A stretch of DNA of 46,355 nt from Rhodocyclaceae bacterium (GCA_022072095.1 JAJVIJ010000001.1:1-46355), one strand, 5' to 3'; positions 1 to 10,674 are shown, counted from the first letter of the stretch. The notes: a model not told the origin generated them from the sequence alone. Made by a program: numbers and translations.

Positions 1-1
1 T

Positions 2-100
2 CTTGCCGAGTTGCACATTACAGCGCGCAACAAACTCAAAAGCGCCCAGAAGCGCCCCTCGATCATCGCCGCTTGCTGGATGCAAGCTACGCTGTGGTAA
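2..100 (+). CDS. 3' end of an unidentified ORF (partial, enters from the left)
   Basis: Frame 2 of the plus strand is open from the window edge to a TAA at 98-100. It encodes 32 residues ending in RPSIIAACWMQATLW, an amphipathic, protein-like sequence. I do not recognise the family. The stop lies only about 10 bp from the end of the truncated methyltransferase that converges on it. One reading is that this is the end of a mobile-element gene (for example a transposase) whose insertion cut the methyltransferase; that is inference only. Frame 1 is also open to position 108, so even the frame is not certain. Confidence 0.35.
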   Translation, partial: LAELHITARNKLKSAQKRPSIIAACWMQATLW

Positions 101-109
101 CGTCATGAA

Positions 110-1990
110 TTATGGAAGCCTCAATAACTCATCAAGGTAGAGCTTCTTCGGCGCATTGGATTGCTTGCCCAATCCAATGATGACGACGGTTACGCCAGCG
201 TTGTGGCTGGCGAGATTGGACCACTTGAACGACGTGTGGGCTAAGCGGATTTCGATGCCGCGTTGAAAGGCCACCGGCCAAACGTCAATGGCCTGTTGGC
301 CTTGGCACACGCTGTTGGTTGCCACGAACGCGGCGACTGCATTGGGAACGCTGTCAGCGTATTCGAAGAAGCGCGCAAACCACCCTGTCACGAAGTCGGT
401 CGTCTTTGCCAACTTTGGATGCTTTGCCCAAGCGTTCGCCAGGTTGGCCTTCTGCTCGTCGCTTTGCCACTTGCTGCCCTTGTACGGCGGATTCCCGCAG
501 ATGTACGTCTCACCGCCTTCGTTCTCGAAGTCGATCTCGGCTTGATCCAGCGGCGACTCGAACAGGTCGTCCGCCTGCAACTTCACGCTGGTACCGGTCG
601 GAGGACACACGCTCAACCAGTCAATCCGCAGTGCGTTGTGACACGTGATCCAGTTCTCGTTGCGCAGCGGCAGGAACTCGGCCAGCGCCAGCTTCTGGCC
701 CCGGTACAGCACGTCGCACTGGTACTCGGCGATGACCAACGCAAGGCGGGCAATCTCCGCCGGGAAGTCACGCAGTTCGATGCCGCGAAAGTTGGTAAGC
801 GGGATTTCTGATGCGCGATCCGGCTCGCCGCGCCGCCGGTTGATCTCGGCGTCGATGGCGCGCATTTCCTTGTAGGCGATGACGAGGAAATTCCCGGAGC
901 CGCAGGCCGGGTCGAAGACCCTGATCTTCGCCATGCGCTTGCGCAGGTTGAGCAGCATGCGGGCGTTGTCGCCGGCTTCCGCCAGCTTCGCCCGCAGGTC
1001 GTCGAGGAAAAGCGGGTTCAGCACCTTGAGGATGTTGGGGACGCTGGTGTAGTGCATGCCCAGCTCGCCGCGCTCCTCATCCTCGGCGACGGCCTGGATC
1101 ATCGAGCCGAAGATGTCGGGGTTGATCCTGGTCCAGTCGAGGCCGCCAACGTGCAGGAGGTAGGAGCGCGCGATCTTGCTGAAACGCGGCACGTCCATGC
1201 TGCCGGAGAACAGGCCGCCATTGACGTAGGGAAAGTCGTCGGCCCAGCGGGGAATGCCGGCGGCGGGCCGATCGTCCTTCTTCGTGTTCATCGCCCGGAA
1301 CAGCGTGCTGATGACCTCGTGCGTGTTGGATGAGTCCCTGGCGCTCATCTGCGCGACGGTGTCGGTGAAGCAGCCCCTGCGGACGAAGATGTCGGTGTCC
1401 TCGGCGAAGAAGCAGAAGATCAGCCGCGCCATGAAGTGGTTCATGTCGTGGCGACGCTCTGCCGTGCCCCAGTCCGGGTTGTCCTTCAGCAGTTCGACAT
1501 AGAGGCGGTTGAGGCCGCTGGTGGCGCGGATATCGAAGGCGTTTTCGCTGATCTGGCGGACGGTGCTGATGCCCGCCAGCGGCAGGAAGAAGCCGAAGTG
1601 GTCGGGGAAGTCCGTGAAGGCGCAGGCCACCGTGTCGCCGCTGGTCAGGTCTTCGGCTTCGAAGTCGATGCCATCGGTGGCGAGGATGAACCGGGCCTTG
1701 GCCTTGGCCGTCGCGGGGCTGGCCTTGAGAGCGGCCAGCGTCTGCGTCACCTGCCCGGCCGCGCAGCCCAGGATGTGGATGTGGTTGGTCTGGAGTACGC
1801 CACCGAGGTCGGACTTGTTCGATGCCCCGGCGCGCAGACGCTTGATCGTCGTCGCCTTGTTGCCGAAGGCTTCGAGGAAGGCATAGGGGAACTCGGCGGG
1901 GTCGAAAGGCTTGTCCGCGAGGTCGGTGATGGCCTGTTCGATTTCGACGGCGTTCAACGCGCTGCTCCCCGTCTGGCGTATCGAGAGCAT
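110..1990 (-). pseudogene. MmeI-like class I DNA methyltransferase, C-terminally truncated
   Basis: The 626-residue product resembles the large single-chain methyltransferases of type IIL (MmeI-like) restriction-modification systems, which methylate adenine in DNA. The SAM-binding motif I FDPACGSGNFL is at residues 359-369 and the catalytic NPPY motif IV at 500-503. About 350 residues precede the catalytic core, as expected for the N-terminal and helical spacer regions. The chain stops soon after a KKLYLD stretch, which in relatives continues into a target-recognition domain of several hundred residues. That domain is absent here, so sequence specificity is probably lost and the gene is probably not functional. 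The end abuts an unrelated plus-strand ORF, consistent with insertion or recombination at about 110-130. ATG start at 1990. Family assignment is confident; loss of function is inferred. Confidence 0.75.
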
Positions 1991-2520
1991 GTCGGGGGCG
2001 GCGCCCGGTGCGGTTGGTGTGCTTGGCTACGTTGTCCCGCATGAACAGTCGCGACGCCCGGGCGAGTAACCGAGACGCCCGAGCGTCTGGGCGAGGTTGC
2101 GAGGGTATTGTTGTCTTCAGTCATGGCGGGCCCAGCTACGCCTTCGGTCTCGGGCAGCGCCTGCCGCCGGCGGCGGCCACTCGCTTCCACTCAATCGTCA
2201 ACGGCTTCCTTGGGTCGTTGGTTTTCTCGATGTACGACTCGTACGCGGGAGGTTCTGCCGTCAGCAGTCCCGTCTTCTGGCGGCGGATCCCCGAAAGCAG
2301 CGTTCACCAGCCATCGGAAAGCTCGAAGAAGCGACACGGCGCCATCGGCAGCATGGCAATGCTACACGTGACGTCAAGCGTGGGTCTCGACGACCCGCCC
2401 CCTATAGACACGCCGGCGTTTGCTATTCTGCGACGGCGAGGTCGCCTAGACTTCACTGAAGCATCGCTCCTGGTGGGCGTCGGCACAGACCCTCGAAACG
2501 CGAAATCCTATGGACAAGAC
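1991..2520. other. Intergenic region between methyltransferase and selD, with a decayed ORF
   Basis: No intact gene is visible in these 530 bp. A minus-strand frame from an ATG at 2354 to a TAG at 2136-2138 reads as protein-like sequence but has an in-frame TGA at 2304-2306, so it looks like a gene remnant. A small perfect hairpin lies at 2073-2088 (AGACGC, loop CCGA, GCGTCT) without a T-run. Near selD an extended -10-like element TGCTATTCT is at 2421-2429, with no clear -35 box. Confidence 0.5.
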
Positions 2521-3633
2521 ATGCCCGAAACCTCGAACACTCCGCCGATGAGCACATCGAGCGCGGCCGACGTGCCGCGTCTGACTTCGTTGTCGCATGG
2601 TGGCGGCTGCGGCTGCAAGATCGCGCCCGGTGTGCTGGCGAGCATCCTGAAAGACAGTTGCCGGATGCCGATGCCGCCGGAGTTGATGGTCGGCATCGAG
2701 ACATCCGACGATGCCGCGGTCTATCGACTGAACGACGATCAGGCGCTGATCGCGACCACCGATTTCTTCATGCCGATCGTCGATGATCCTTTCGATTTTG
2801 GGCGCATCGCGGCGACGAATGCGATGTCTGATGTCTATGCCATGGGCGGCCGGCCGATCATGGCGCTGGCCGTGGTCGGCATGCCGGTCAAGCTGCTGCC
2901 GCCGGCGGTCATCGGGCGCATTTTGCAGGGGGGCGAAGCCGCCTGTCAGGCTGCCGGCATACCCATTGCCGGCGGGCATACGATCGATTCGATCGAGCCG
3001 ATCTATGGACTGGTCGTGCTCGGTCTGGCGCCGCCGCATGCGATCCGCCGCAACGCCGATGCCCGGCCGGGCGATCGTCTGGTGCTGGGCAAACCGATAG
3101 GGGTCGGCATTTATTCGGCGGCCTTGAAGCGGGGCGCACTGGATGCAGCGCGCTACCAGCGGATGCTCGCGACGACCACCGCACTCAACACCCCGGGTCC
3201 CGAGCTGGCCGCGATTCGGGGCGTGCATGCGCTGACCGATGTCACCGGCTTCGGACTGGCCGGCCATGCGCTGGAAATGGCCCGGGGCGCCGGCTGCGCG
3301 ATCGCGATCGACTGGGCGCGCGTGCCGGTTCTCCCGGGTGCGCGCGAGCTGATCGGACAGGGTTGCATCACCGGCGCCTCGCAGCGCAACGTCGACAGTT
3401 ACGGGGATGAGCTCGTGCTGCCGGAGGGCTACGCCGACGTCGAGCGCGCGCTGCTCAGCGATCCGCAGACCAGCGGCGGACTGCTGGTATCGTGCGCGCC
3501 CGACGCGGTGGGTGAGGTGCTGGCCGTGTTTCGGCGGCATGGCTTCGGCGAGGCCGCCGAGATCGGCGAGGTGCTGAGCTCCCCGGCGGCGAGCGGGTGC
3601 AAGTCGCTGTGGATCCGTACGAACGGACAATGA
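2521..3633 (+). CDS. selD: Selenide, water dikinase (selenophosphate synthetase)
   Basis: SelD makes selenophosphate from selenide and ATP, the selenium donor for selenocysteine and for 2-selenouridine in tRNA. The 370-residue product carries the N-terminal catalytic loop GGGCGCK, with Cys30 and Lys33 matching the essential Cys17 and Lys20 of the E. coli enzyme. This is therefore a cysteine form rather than a selenocysteine form. Next come the AIRS-type ATP-binding N domain (DDAAVYRLNDDQALIATTDF, GGHTIDS) and the C domain (TDVTGFGLAGHALEMA, DPQTSGGLL). The frame stays open upstream to 2008, but the family begins near this ATG; a second in-frame ATG is at 2548. No good Shine-Dalgarno sequence precedes either. 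No selA, selB or selU is seen nearby. ThiS follows after 73 bp. Confidence 0.95.
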   Translation: MPETSNTPPMSTSSAADVPRLTSLSHGGGCGCKIAPGVLASILKDSCRMPMPPELMVGIETSDDAAVYRLNDDQALIATTDFFMPIVDDPFDFGRIAATNAMSDVYAMGGRPIMALAVVGMPVKLLPPAVIGRILQGGEAACQAAGIPIAGGHTIDSIEPIYGLVVLGLAPPHAIRRNADARPGDRLVLGKPIGVGIYSAALKRGALDAARYQRMLATTTALNTPGPELAAIRGVHALTDVTGFGLAGHALEMARGAGCAIAIDWARVPVLPGARELIGQGCITGASQRNVDSYGDELVLPEGYADVERALLSDPQTSGGLLVSCAPDAVGEVLAVFRRHGFGEAAEIGEVLSSPAASGCKSLWIRTNGQ

Positions 3634-3706
3634 AGGCGGGCCGGGAGGATGGTTCGAATGCGTCGACTCGAGCTGGCGAAGCGGGCCGGGCAGGTAGAAT
3701 CGATCC

Positions 3707-3928
3707 ATGACTGAAGCCCCGCCCGACATCGAGCTCCGCATCAACGGTGCGCCGGTACGGCTCGCCCGTGGCACCACGGTCCAGCACTGGGTCGACGCGG
3801 AAGGGCTGGGTGCGCGCCGGGTCGCGGTGGAAAGAAACGGCGTCATCGTGCCGCGCGGACGCTGGTCGCGGGAGGTGCTCGACGCGGGCGACCGCCTGGA
3901 GGTGGTCGTGGCCGTCGGTGGCGGCTGA
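3707..3928 (+). CDS. thiS: Sulfur carrier protein ThiS
   Basis: This 73-residue ubiquitin-fold protein ends in GGG, the family's hallmark. The terminal glycine is adenylated and then thiocarboxylated to carry the sulfur used by ThiG for the thiazole ring of thiamine. Length and the pattern [11 protein letters not shown] near the N-terminus and [12 protein letters not shown] at the end fit ThiS. ThiG lies 32 bp downstream on the same strand, so the two act together. A TAGAAT -10-like hexamer at 3695-3700 ends only 6 bp before the ATG, which could give a near-leaderless transcript, but no -35 element is evident. No TPP riboswitch was recognised upstream. Confidence 0.93.
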   Translation: MTEAPPDIELRINGAPVRLARGTTVQHWVDAEGLGARRVAVERNGVIVPRGRWSREVLDAGDRLEVVVAVGGG

Positions 3929-3960
3929 GGACGGGCGGCGAAGAGACCATACGTCAGCCC

Positions 3961-4779
3961 ATGTGGGCGCACGGCAATTTTCTGGATGCAAGGATGGAAG
4001 ATCAACTCGTCATTGCGGGACGTGCCTACCGCTCCCGACTGCTGGTCGGCACCGGCAAGTACCGGGATTTCGACCAGACGCGCGCCGCGATCGAGGCTGC
4101 GGGGGCCGAGATCGTCACGGTTGCGATCCGCCGCAGCAACATCGGACAGGATCCGGGTCAGCCCAATCTGCTCGACGTGCTGCCACCGACGCGTTACACC
4201 ATCCTGCCGAACACGGCCGGGTGTTACAGCGCCGAGGACGCGGTGCGCACGCTGCGGCTGGCGCGCGAGCTGCTCGATGGTCACGCGCTGGTCAAGCTGG
4301 AGGTGCTGGGCGATCCGCACACGCTTTTCCCCGACATGACCGAAACGCTGGCTGCGGCCGAGACGCTGGTCAACGAGGGTTTCCAGGTGATGGTGTATTG
4401 CTCCGACGACCCTATCCTCGCCAAGCGGCTCGAACAGATGGGTTGTGTCGCGATCATGCCGCTCGCGTCCTTGATCGGCTCGGGCATGGGCATCCTGAAC
4501 CCGTGGAATCTGCGCCTGATCATCGAGCAGGCGCGTGTTCCGGTGATCGTCGATGCCGGCGTCGGCACGGCATCGGACGCGGCCGTGGCGATGGAGCTGG
4601 GCTGCGATGGCGTGCTGATGAACACCGCCATCGCGCAGGCGCGCGATCCGGTGCTGATGGCCTCGGCGATGCGCAAGGCCGTGGCCGCCGGCCGCGAGGC
4701 CCATCTGGCTGGCCGCATGCCGCGCAAGCTGTATGCGGCCGACCCCAGCTCGCCGCTGGCGGGCCGGATCGGCAGCTGA
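3961..4779 (+). CDS. thiG: Thiazole synthase ThiG
   Basis: ThiG condenses 1-deoxy-D-xylulose 5-phosphate, dehydroglycine and ThiS thiocarboxylate into thiazole phosphate. The 272-residue chain is a TIM barrel with the family signatures LLVGTGKY near residue 30, the Schiff-base lysine in VKLEVLGD (Lys112), [15 protein letters not shown] and the phosphate-binding [14 protein letters not shown]. The start at 3961 gives about 11 residues more than most homologues. An ATG at 3994 (MEDQLVIAG) is a good alternative and neither has a strong ribosome binding site. TrmB starts 3 bp after the stop, so thiS, thiG and trmB probably share a transcript. Confidence 0.95.
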   Translation: MWAHGNFLDARMEDQLVIAGRAYRSRLLVGTGKYRDFDQTRAAIEAAGAEIVTVAIRRSNIGQDPGQPNLLDVLPPTRYTILPNTAGCYSAEDAVRTLRLARELLDGHALVKLEVLGDPHTLFPDMTETLAAAETLVNEGFQVMVYCSDDPILAKRLEQMGCVAIMPLASLIGSGMGILNPWNLRLIIEQARVPVIVDAGVGTASDAAVAMELGCDGVLMNTAIAQARDPVLMASAMRKAVAAGREAHLAGRMPRKLYAADPSSPLAGRIGS

Positions 4780-4782
4780 TCG

Positions 4783-5505
4783 TTGTCCGCGACCGAGCAG
4801 GGTGTTCGTGATCGGGGCGCGGCCGCGGCGGCGCCGGCCGGGCATCGTCCGGTGCGCAGCTTCACCTTGCGTCAGGGACGAATCTCGCGCGCCCAGGCGC
4901 AGCATTACCAGCTCGATCTGCCGCGATTCGGCATCGCCTACCGCGCCGAACCGCTGGATCTCTCGGCCTGTTTCGGGCGGCAGGCGCCTTGCGTGCTCGA
5001 AATCGGTTTCGGCATGGGCGAGGCACTCGTGCAGAGCGCCGGCGCGCAGCCGGGGACGAATTTTCTCGGGGTCGAGGTGCATACGCCGGGCGTGGGCAGC
5101 CTGCTGAAGGCGATCACGGCCGCAAGGCTAAACAACGTGCGCGTGATCCAGCACGACGCCGTCGAGGTCGTGCGCGACATGTTGCCGGCGGCGAGCCTGT
5201 CCGGCGTCCGCATCTTCTTCCCGGACCCGTGGCCCAAGAAGCGTCACCACAAACGCCGCCTGATCCAGGCGGAATTCGTGCGCCTGCTCGCGACCCGGCT
5301 CGCACCGGGCGGCACGCTGCACTGCGCGACCGACTGGGCCGATTACGCGCAGCAGATGCTGACCGTGCTGTCAGCCGAGCCCGGCCTGCAAAACTGCGCT
5401 CGGGGCTACGCGCCGCGTCCAGACGAGCGCCCGCGCACACGTTTCGAAAGCCGTGGCGAACGCCTGGGTCACGGCGTCTGGGATCTGCTGTTCCGCAGGA
5501 TCTGA
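4783..5505 (+). CDS. trmB: tRNA (guanine-N7-)-methyltransferase TrmB
   Basis: TrmB makes m7G46 in the variable loop of tRNA from SAM. The 240-residue protein has the SAM site [11 protein letters not shown], then [13 protein letters not shown], the substrate motif [15 protein letters not shown] and a C-terminal [17 protein letters not shown] typical of the family. Translation starts at a TTG 3 bp after the thiG stop, which points to translational coupling. The first ~25 residues are alanine- and glycine-rich and poorly conserved, so the true start could be slightly downstream. The gene converges on ruvA with a hairpin in the gap. Confidence 0.95.
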   Translation: MSATEQGVRDRGAAAAAPAGHRPVRSFTLRQGRISRAQAQHYQLDLPRFGIAYRAEPLDLSACFGRQAPCVLEIGFGMGEALVQSAGAQPGTNFLGVEVHTPGVGSLLKAITAARLNNVRVIQHDAVEVVRDMLPAASLSGVRIFFPDPWPKKRHHKRRLIQAEFVRLLATRLAPGGTLHCATDWADYAQQMLTVLSAEPGLQNCARGYAPRPDERPRTRFESRGERLGHGVWDLLFRRI

Positions 5506-5515
5506 GCGCTGCCCC

Positions 5516-5535
5516 GCCGGGACGTGTATCCCGGC
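5516..5535. terminator. Hairpin between convergent trmB and ruvA
   Basis: A perfect 7-bp stem GCCGGGA/TCCCGGC with the six-base loop CGTGTA lies in the 31-bp gap between two genes that end head-on. It could stop transcription from either side. There is no T-run on either strand, so it is not a textbook intrinsic terminator. Confidence 0.5.
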
Positions 5536-5536
5536 C

Positions 5537-6118
5537 TCAGGTCCGCGCCAGCCGCCGCAGCGCTTGCCGGATGCCCTCGGCGACCGCCAGGCCGGGCGGC
5601 AGTTCGGCGATCGCCGCGAGCGCTTCGCGCTCCGTGTAGCCCAAGGCCGAGAGTGCGTTCAGCACGTCGTCCGCGGCCGGCGCCGGCGACGGCGTGCCGC
5701 CCGCGATCGCCGTGGCCTGCGGCAGCTTGTCGCGCAGCTCGAGCAGCAGCCGTTCAGCGGTCTTCTTGCCGATTCCCGGCACGCGCAGCAGGCGGGCGCC
5801 TTCCTGGCGCACGACGGCCTGGGACAGTTCCGCGACCGACATGCCGGACAGCACGGCCAGCGCGATGCGCGCGCCGATACCGGAAATCCTGAGCAGTTGC
5901 CGGAACGTGGCGCGTTCCGGCTCGGTCGCGAACCCATACAGAAAGTGGCCGTCCTCGCGTACCACCAGGTGGGTGCGGAGCCGCACCGGCTCGCCCAGCC
6001 CGGGCAGGTCGCAGAACGTGCTCATCGGCACCTCCAGCTCGTAACCGATGCCACCCACGTCCACGACGATCCACGGCGGAGACTTTTCCAGCAGCGTGCC
6101 GGCCATGCGGCCGATCAT
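5537..6118 (-). CDS. ruvA: Holliday junction branch migration protein RuvA
   Basis: RuvA binds Holliday junctions as a tetramer and loads the RuvB motor. The 193-residue length and domain order are standard: an OB fold beginning [12 protein letters not shown], two helix-hairpin-helix motifs ([18 protein letters not shown] and [16 protein letters not shown]), a proline/alanine-rich linker and the small C-terminal domain that contacts RuvB ([16 protein letters not shown]). The ATG at 6118 matches the family start although the frame is open to 6244. It follows ruvC by 7 bp. RuvB, which usually comes next, is not in the window: the operon ends here against trmB. Confidence 0.96.
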   Translation of the reverse strand: MIGRMAGTLLEKSPPWIVVDVGGIGYELEVPMSTFCDLPGLGEPVRLRTHLVVREDGHFLYGFATEPERATFRQLLRISGIGARIALAVLSGMSVAELSQAVVRQEGARLLRVPGIGKKTAERLLLELRDKLPQATAIAGGTPSPAPAADDVLNALSALGYTEREALAAIAELPPGLAVAEGIRQALRRLART

Positions 6119-6125
6119 GGCGCGC

Positions 6126-6674
6126 TCATGATTGCGCCATGACGATGCGGCCGCGGCGCATGCGCAGGCCGGTCGTCGCCAGGGCGCCCAGGCCCTGGCC
6201 ACCGTGCGCATGGCAGATCGCGCAGGCGAGTGCGTCGGCGGCATCGGCTCCGGGAGCTCGGGTCAGTGTCAGCAGCCGCTGCACCATGTGCTGCACCTGC
6301 ACCTTGTCGGCGTGGCCGTTGCCGACGACGGCCTGCTTGACCTGCAAGGCCGTGTATTCCGCCACCGGCAGCGCGTGTGTCACCGCCGCGCAGATGACCG
6401 CGCCGCGCGCCTGTCCGAGCAGCAGGGTCGATTGCGGGTTGACGTTGACGAACACCTTTTCCACTGCGACCTGGGCCGGCTGCCAGGCCGCGATGACCTC
6501 GGCGACGCCTTCGAACAGACTTTTCAGGCGCTCGGGCAGGTCGGTCCCGGTCGGGCGCACGCACCCGCTCGCGACATGGGCGAGACGCGGGCCCTGCCGG
6601 TCCAGCACGCCGAAACCGGTTGCGCGCAGGCCGGGATCGAGGCCCAGGATGCGCACGCCCGCCCCGTCTCTCAT
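6126..6674 (-). CDS. ruvC: Crossover junction endodeoxyribonuclease RuvC
   Basis: RuvC resolves Holliday junctions by symmetric nicking. The 182-residue RNase H-like fold shows the acidic active-site segments in order: ILGLDPG (Asp13), [14 protein letters not shown] (Glu72), and [12 protein letters not shown] near residue 145, where the last two acidic residues lie. The start codon overlaps the yebC stop by 4 bp (ATGA), and ruvA begins 7 bp downstream, so the three form one operon read from the yebC side. Length and motifs are complete. Confidence 0.96.
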   Translation of the reverse strand: MRDGAGVRILGLDPGLRATGFGVLDRQGPRLAHVASGCVRPTGTDLPERLKSLFEGVAEVIAAWQPAQVAVEKVFVNVNPQSTLLLGQARGAVICAAVTHALPVAEYTALQVKQAVVGNGHADKVQVQHMVQRLLTLTRAPGADAADALACAICHAHGGQGLGALATTGLRMRRGRIVMAQS

Positions 6675-7408
6675 CCGGTCGGGTCGTCCGGCAGCAGCGC
6701 GTTCGTATGAACGGCCTGCACGTCGTCCAGCGTCTCGAGCGCATCGATCAGCTTGTGCATGCGCACCGCATCGTCCCCGGTCAATGCCATTTCGGTCGCC
6801 GGCTTCATCGTCAGCTCCGCGTGGTCGGGCTTGAGCCCGGCCCGGTCCAGCGCATCATGGACGGCGACATAATCACCCGGCGCCGACAGCACCTCGATCG
6901 AGCCGTCGTCATGGACGATGACATCCTCGGCGCCGGCCTCCAGCGCGACGTCCATGATGGCGTTCTCATCGGCGCCGGGCGCGAACAGGAACTGCCCGCA
7001 GTGGTGGAACAGGTAGGCGACCGAGCCGTCGGTGCCCAGGTTGCCGCCATGCTTGGTGAATGCATGCCTGACGTCGGCGACGGTGCGCGTGCGATTGTCG
7101 GTCATGCAGTCGACCATGACGGCGACACCGCCCGCGCCATAGCCTTCGTACCGAATCTCTTCGTAATGGACGCCGTCGAGCTCGCCCGTGCCGCGCTGGA
7201 TCGCACGCTGGATGTTGTCGCCGGGCATGTTTTCGGCGCGCGCCTTGTCGATCGCGAGCCGCAGCCGCGGATTGAAGGTCGCTTCGCCACCGCCCAGACG
7301 GGCGGCGACGGTGATCTCCTTGATCAGCTTGGTGAAGATCTTGCCGCGCCGGGCATCCTGCCGCCCCTTGCGATGCTGGATATTGGCCCATTTGGAGTGG
7401 CCGGCCAT
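6671..7408 (-). CDS. yebC: YebC/PmpR family protein (TACO1-like)
   Basis: The 245-residue product begins [18 protein letters not shown], the invariant N-terminus of this family. It continues with [11 protein letters not shown] and the acidic second and third domains ([31 protein letters not shown]). Members have been described as DNA-binding regulators and, more recently, as ribosome-associated factors that ease translation of difficult motifs such as polyproline. Sequence alone does not decide between these roles. It is the first gene of yebC-ruvC-ruvA, with a perfect -10 box about 30 bp upstream. Confidence 0.95.
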   Translation of the reverse strand: MAGHSKWANIQHRKGRQDARRGKIFTKLIKEITVAARLGGGEATFNPRLRLAIDKARAENMPGDNIQRAIQRGTGELDGVHYEEIRYEGYGAGGVAVMVDCMTDNRTRTVADVRHAFTKHGGNLGTDGSVAYLFHHCGQFLFAPGADENAIMDVALEAGAEDVIVHDDGSIEVLSAPGDYVAVHDALDRAGLKPDHAELTMKPATEMALTGDDAVRMHKLIDALETLDDVQAVHTNALLPDDPTG

Positions 7409-7439
7409 GGATTACCCCAAGTCACTACAATCGCGGCTG

Positions 7440-7445
7440 ATTATA
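7440..7445 (-). promoter_or_regulatory. Predicted -10 box for yebC-ruvC-ruvA
   Basis: Read on the minus strand these bases are a perfect TATAAT, 31 bp upstream of the yebC ATG. No good -35 hexamer lies at the usual 16-18 bp, where the sequence is GC-rich. The position in the divergent gap with the efflux operon is right for a promoter. Confidence 0.45.
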
Positions 7446-7523
7446 GCCGGCGGGCCCGGTCCTACGTTGCGGCGCGCTCGTGCGTCCGACCGGTAGGGTC
7501 CGCGCTGACGAGGCCTGTGCGCG

Positions 7524-8673
7524 ATGGGTTTGAAGCAAGTGATACGGCGGTCCTGGGTGATCGCGATCGGGGTGGCGGTCGTGCTCGCGGCGATCATCGC
7601 TTGGGCCACGCGGCCGCAGCCGCGCGCGGTCCAGCTCGCCACGGTCGAGCGCGGGACGGTGGAGGCGAGTGTCGCCAACACTCGCGCCGGCACGATCGAG
7701 GCATGCCGGCGGACCCGGCTGTCGACGATCGCCGGCGGACGTATCGCCTACCTCGGCGTCAAGGAGGGTGATCGCGTCGCCGCAGGGCAGCTGCTGATGC
7801 GTCTGTGGAATGAGGACCAGGAGGCGCAGAGCCGGCTCGCCGAGGCCCAGCAGCGCGTCGCCAGCGCGCGTGTCGGCGAGGTGTGCGCGCTGGCGTCCGC
7901 GGCCGAGCGCGAGGCGGCGCGGCAATCGGCACTGCATGCCCGTGGCTTCGTGTCATCCGGGCGCGAGGACGCCGCCGTGAGCGAGGCCGAATCCAGGAAG
8001 GCCGCCTGTGCGACCGCGCGCAGCGATGTCGAGCAAGCCGCGGCGCGCGTGCGTGCGACGCGTGTCGAACGCACGCGCACATTGCTGTACGCGCCTTTCG
8101 CCGGCACGGTGGCGAAGATCGTCGGCGAGCTGGGCGAGTATTCGACGCCATCGCCACCGGGGGTGCCGACACCGCCGGCGATCGATCTGATCGACGATTC
8201 CTGCCTCTATGTCGAGGCGCCCATGGACGAGGTGGACGCCCCGCGCATCCAGCCCGGGCTGCCGGTGCGCATTAGCTTGAGTGCGCTGCCCGGGCGTGTC
8301 TTCCAGGGGCGGGTGCGGCGCGTCGCGCCCTATGTGACCACGGTCGAGAAACAGGCGCGCACGGTCGACATCGAGGTCGATTTCGCCGAGCCGGCGGCCG
8401 CGCGTGGGCTGCTGGTCGGCTACAGCGCCGATGTCGAGGTGGTTCTGGCGCGGCGCGAAGGCGTGATGCGCGTGCCCAATACCGCGCTGCGCGAAGGCAA
8501 CCGGGTGCTGGTGCTGGCGCCCGGTCGTGAGCGGCTGGAAGCCCGCGCCTTGCGCATCGGCCTGACCAACTGGGAGTATGCCGAGGTGCTCGAAGGCCTG
8601 AGCGTGGGCGAGCGCGTGGTCACGACCGCCGATCAGGATGGCATCCAGGCCGGCACGCGCGTGGTGGCCGCCG

Positions 8674-8690
<17 letters not shown>
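7524..8690 (+). CDS. HlyD/MacA-type periplasmic adaptor (efflux RND/ABC adaptor)
   Basis: The 388-residue protein has an N-terminal membrane anchor at about residues 10-29 (WVIAIGVAVVLAAIIAWA) and then the adaptor layout: a lipoyl half-motif (TRLSTIAGGRIAYLGVKEGDRV), an alanine-rich coiled-coil hairpin at about 95-180, the second lipoyl half (TLLYAPFAGTVAKI), a beta barrel and a membrane-proximal domain. Such adaptors bridge an inner-membrane pump to an outer-membrane channel. Three ABC genes follow with overlapping or short junctions, so it serves that exporter, as MacA serves MacB. The outer-membrane TolC-like partner is not here. The substrate cannot be read from the sequence. Confidence 0.9.
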
Positions 8691-9386
<696 letters not shown>

Positions 9387-9387
<1 letters not shown>

Positions 9388-10598
9388 TGCGCGGAGTCGA
9401 TCTGCTTGGCCTGGCGTCCGGTGCGGCGGTCGGTTCGCCGTTGCGTACCGCCCTGTCGGTGCTGGCGATGGCGATCGGTGTCGCGGCCGTGGTGGTGCTG
9501 ACGGCGCTGGGCGATGGCGCGCGCCGCTATGTGCTGGACCGGTTTGCGTCGCTGGGCAGCAATCTGGTGATCGTGCTTCCGGGGCGATCGAGCACAGGCG
9601 GCTTCAATCCTGCCAACGCGATCACCAGCACGCCGCGCGATCTGAGCGTGCTCGATGCCGCGGCGCTGCGGCGCGCTCCGGCGGTGCTGCGGCTCGCGCC
9701 GCTGTCGGTCGGCACCTCGGAGATCAGCTACGGTGGTCGGCTGCGCGAGACGGTCGTCGCCGGCACGACCGCCGAATTCATGGCCTTGCGCCGGTTTGCG
9801 CTGGCCGAAGGCCGGTTTCTGCCGGAGAGCGACTGGAGCCGCGCCACGCCGGTGGCCGTGCTGGGGGCCACGATCCGCGCGGAGCTCTTCGGCAATCGAG
9901 AAGTGGTCGGCGAGCTGGTGCGCATCGGCGACCGGCGCGTGCGCGTGGTGGGCGTGCTGGCCCCGGTCGGACAAGGTCTGGGCATGAATCCGGACGAAAA
10001 CGTGATCGTGCCGGTGGCGCTGGCGCAGGCGATGTTCAATACCAACACGCTGTTCCGCATCATGGTCGAGGCGCGCGACCGCTCCCGCATCGAGGATGCC
10101 AAGCAGCAGGTGCTGGAGATCCTGCGCGCACGCCACGGCGGCGAAGAGGACATGACCGTCATCACGCAGGACGCGGTGCTGGCGACTTTCGATCGCCTGC
10201 TCACGGCGCTGACCGGTGCCGTGGCGGCAATCGCGGCGATCAGCCTGGCGGTGGCCGGCATCCTCATCATGAACGTCATGCTGGTGGCCGTCAGCCAGCG
10301 TACTGCGGAGATCGGCCTGCTGAAAGCGCTCGGCGCCGACCCGAAGGTGATCCTTGGCCTGTTCCTCACCGAGGCCGCCATGCTGGCGGTGGCCGGGGCC
10401 GTGCTGGGTTACCTGCTGGGTCAGGTCGGCGCGTTCGGGCTGCGCCTGGCGTTTCCGGTGTTTCCGGCGTTCGCGCCGGGCTGGGCCGTGCTTGCCGCGA
10501 TCACGACTGCACTGGTGACCGGCCTGCTGTTCGGGCTGGCGCCCGCGCGCCATGCGGCCCGGCTCGATGCGGTGATCGCGCTCGGGAGACGGCCGTGA
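9387..10598 (+). CDS. MacB-like FtsX-type ABC permease (first of two)
   Basis: The 403-residue protein has one N-terminal membrane helix (TALSVLAMAIGVAAVVVLTALG), a periplasmic MacB_PCD domain of about 220 residues, and three C-terminal helices near residues 275-300, 325-350 and 365-390, ending with the conserved APARHAARLD. The start overlaps the ATPase stop (TGATG type), so the two are translationally coupled. The ATPase is a separate protein, whereas E. coli MacB fuses both parts. With a second permease downstream, a heterodimeric channel is possible. Confidence 0.92.
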
Positions 10599-10674
10599 GC
10601 GGTCCGCGATTCAGACCATCTGGGGCGAGGCTGTGTTCGGCGCCGCGCCCGGGGCAAGGCCTGGAGCAACAACG

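Noticed and set aside
2008-2520. The selD frame is open for 171 more codons upstream
   Set aside because: The extra residues have no family counterpart, and the known N-terminus with GGGCGCK fits a start at 2521 or 2548.
3634-3960. TPP riboswitch ahead of thiS or thiG
   Set aside because: No THI-box motifs were found in these short gaps.
2446-5082. An 878-codon minus-strand frame across selD, thiS and thiG
   Set aside because: Antisense frame in high-GC genes whose plus-strand products are conserved enzymes.
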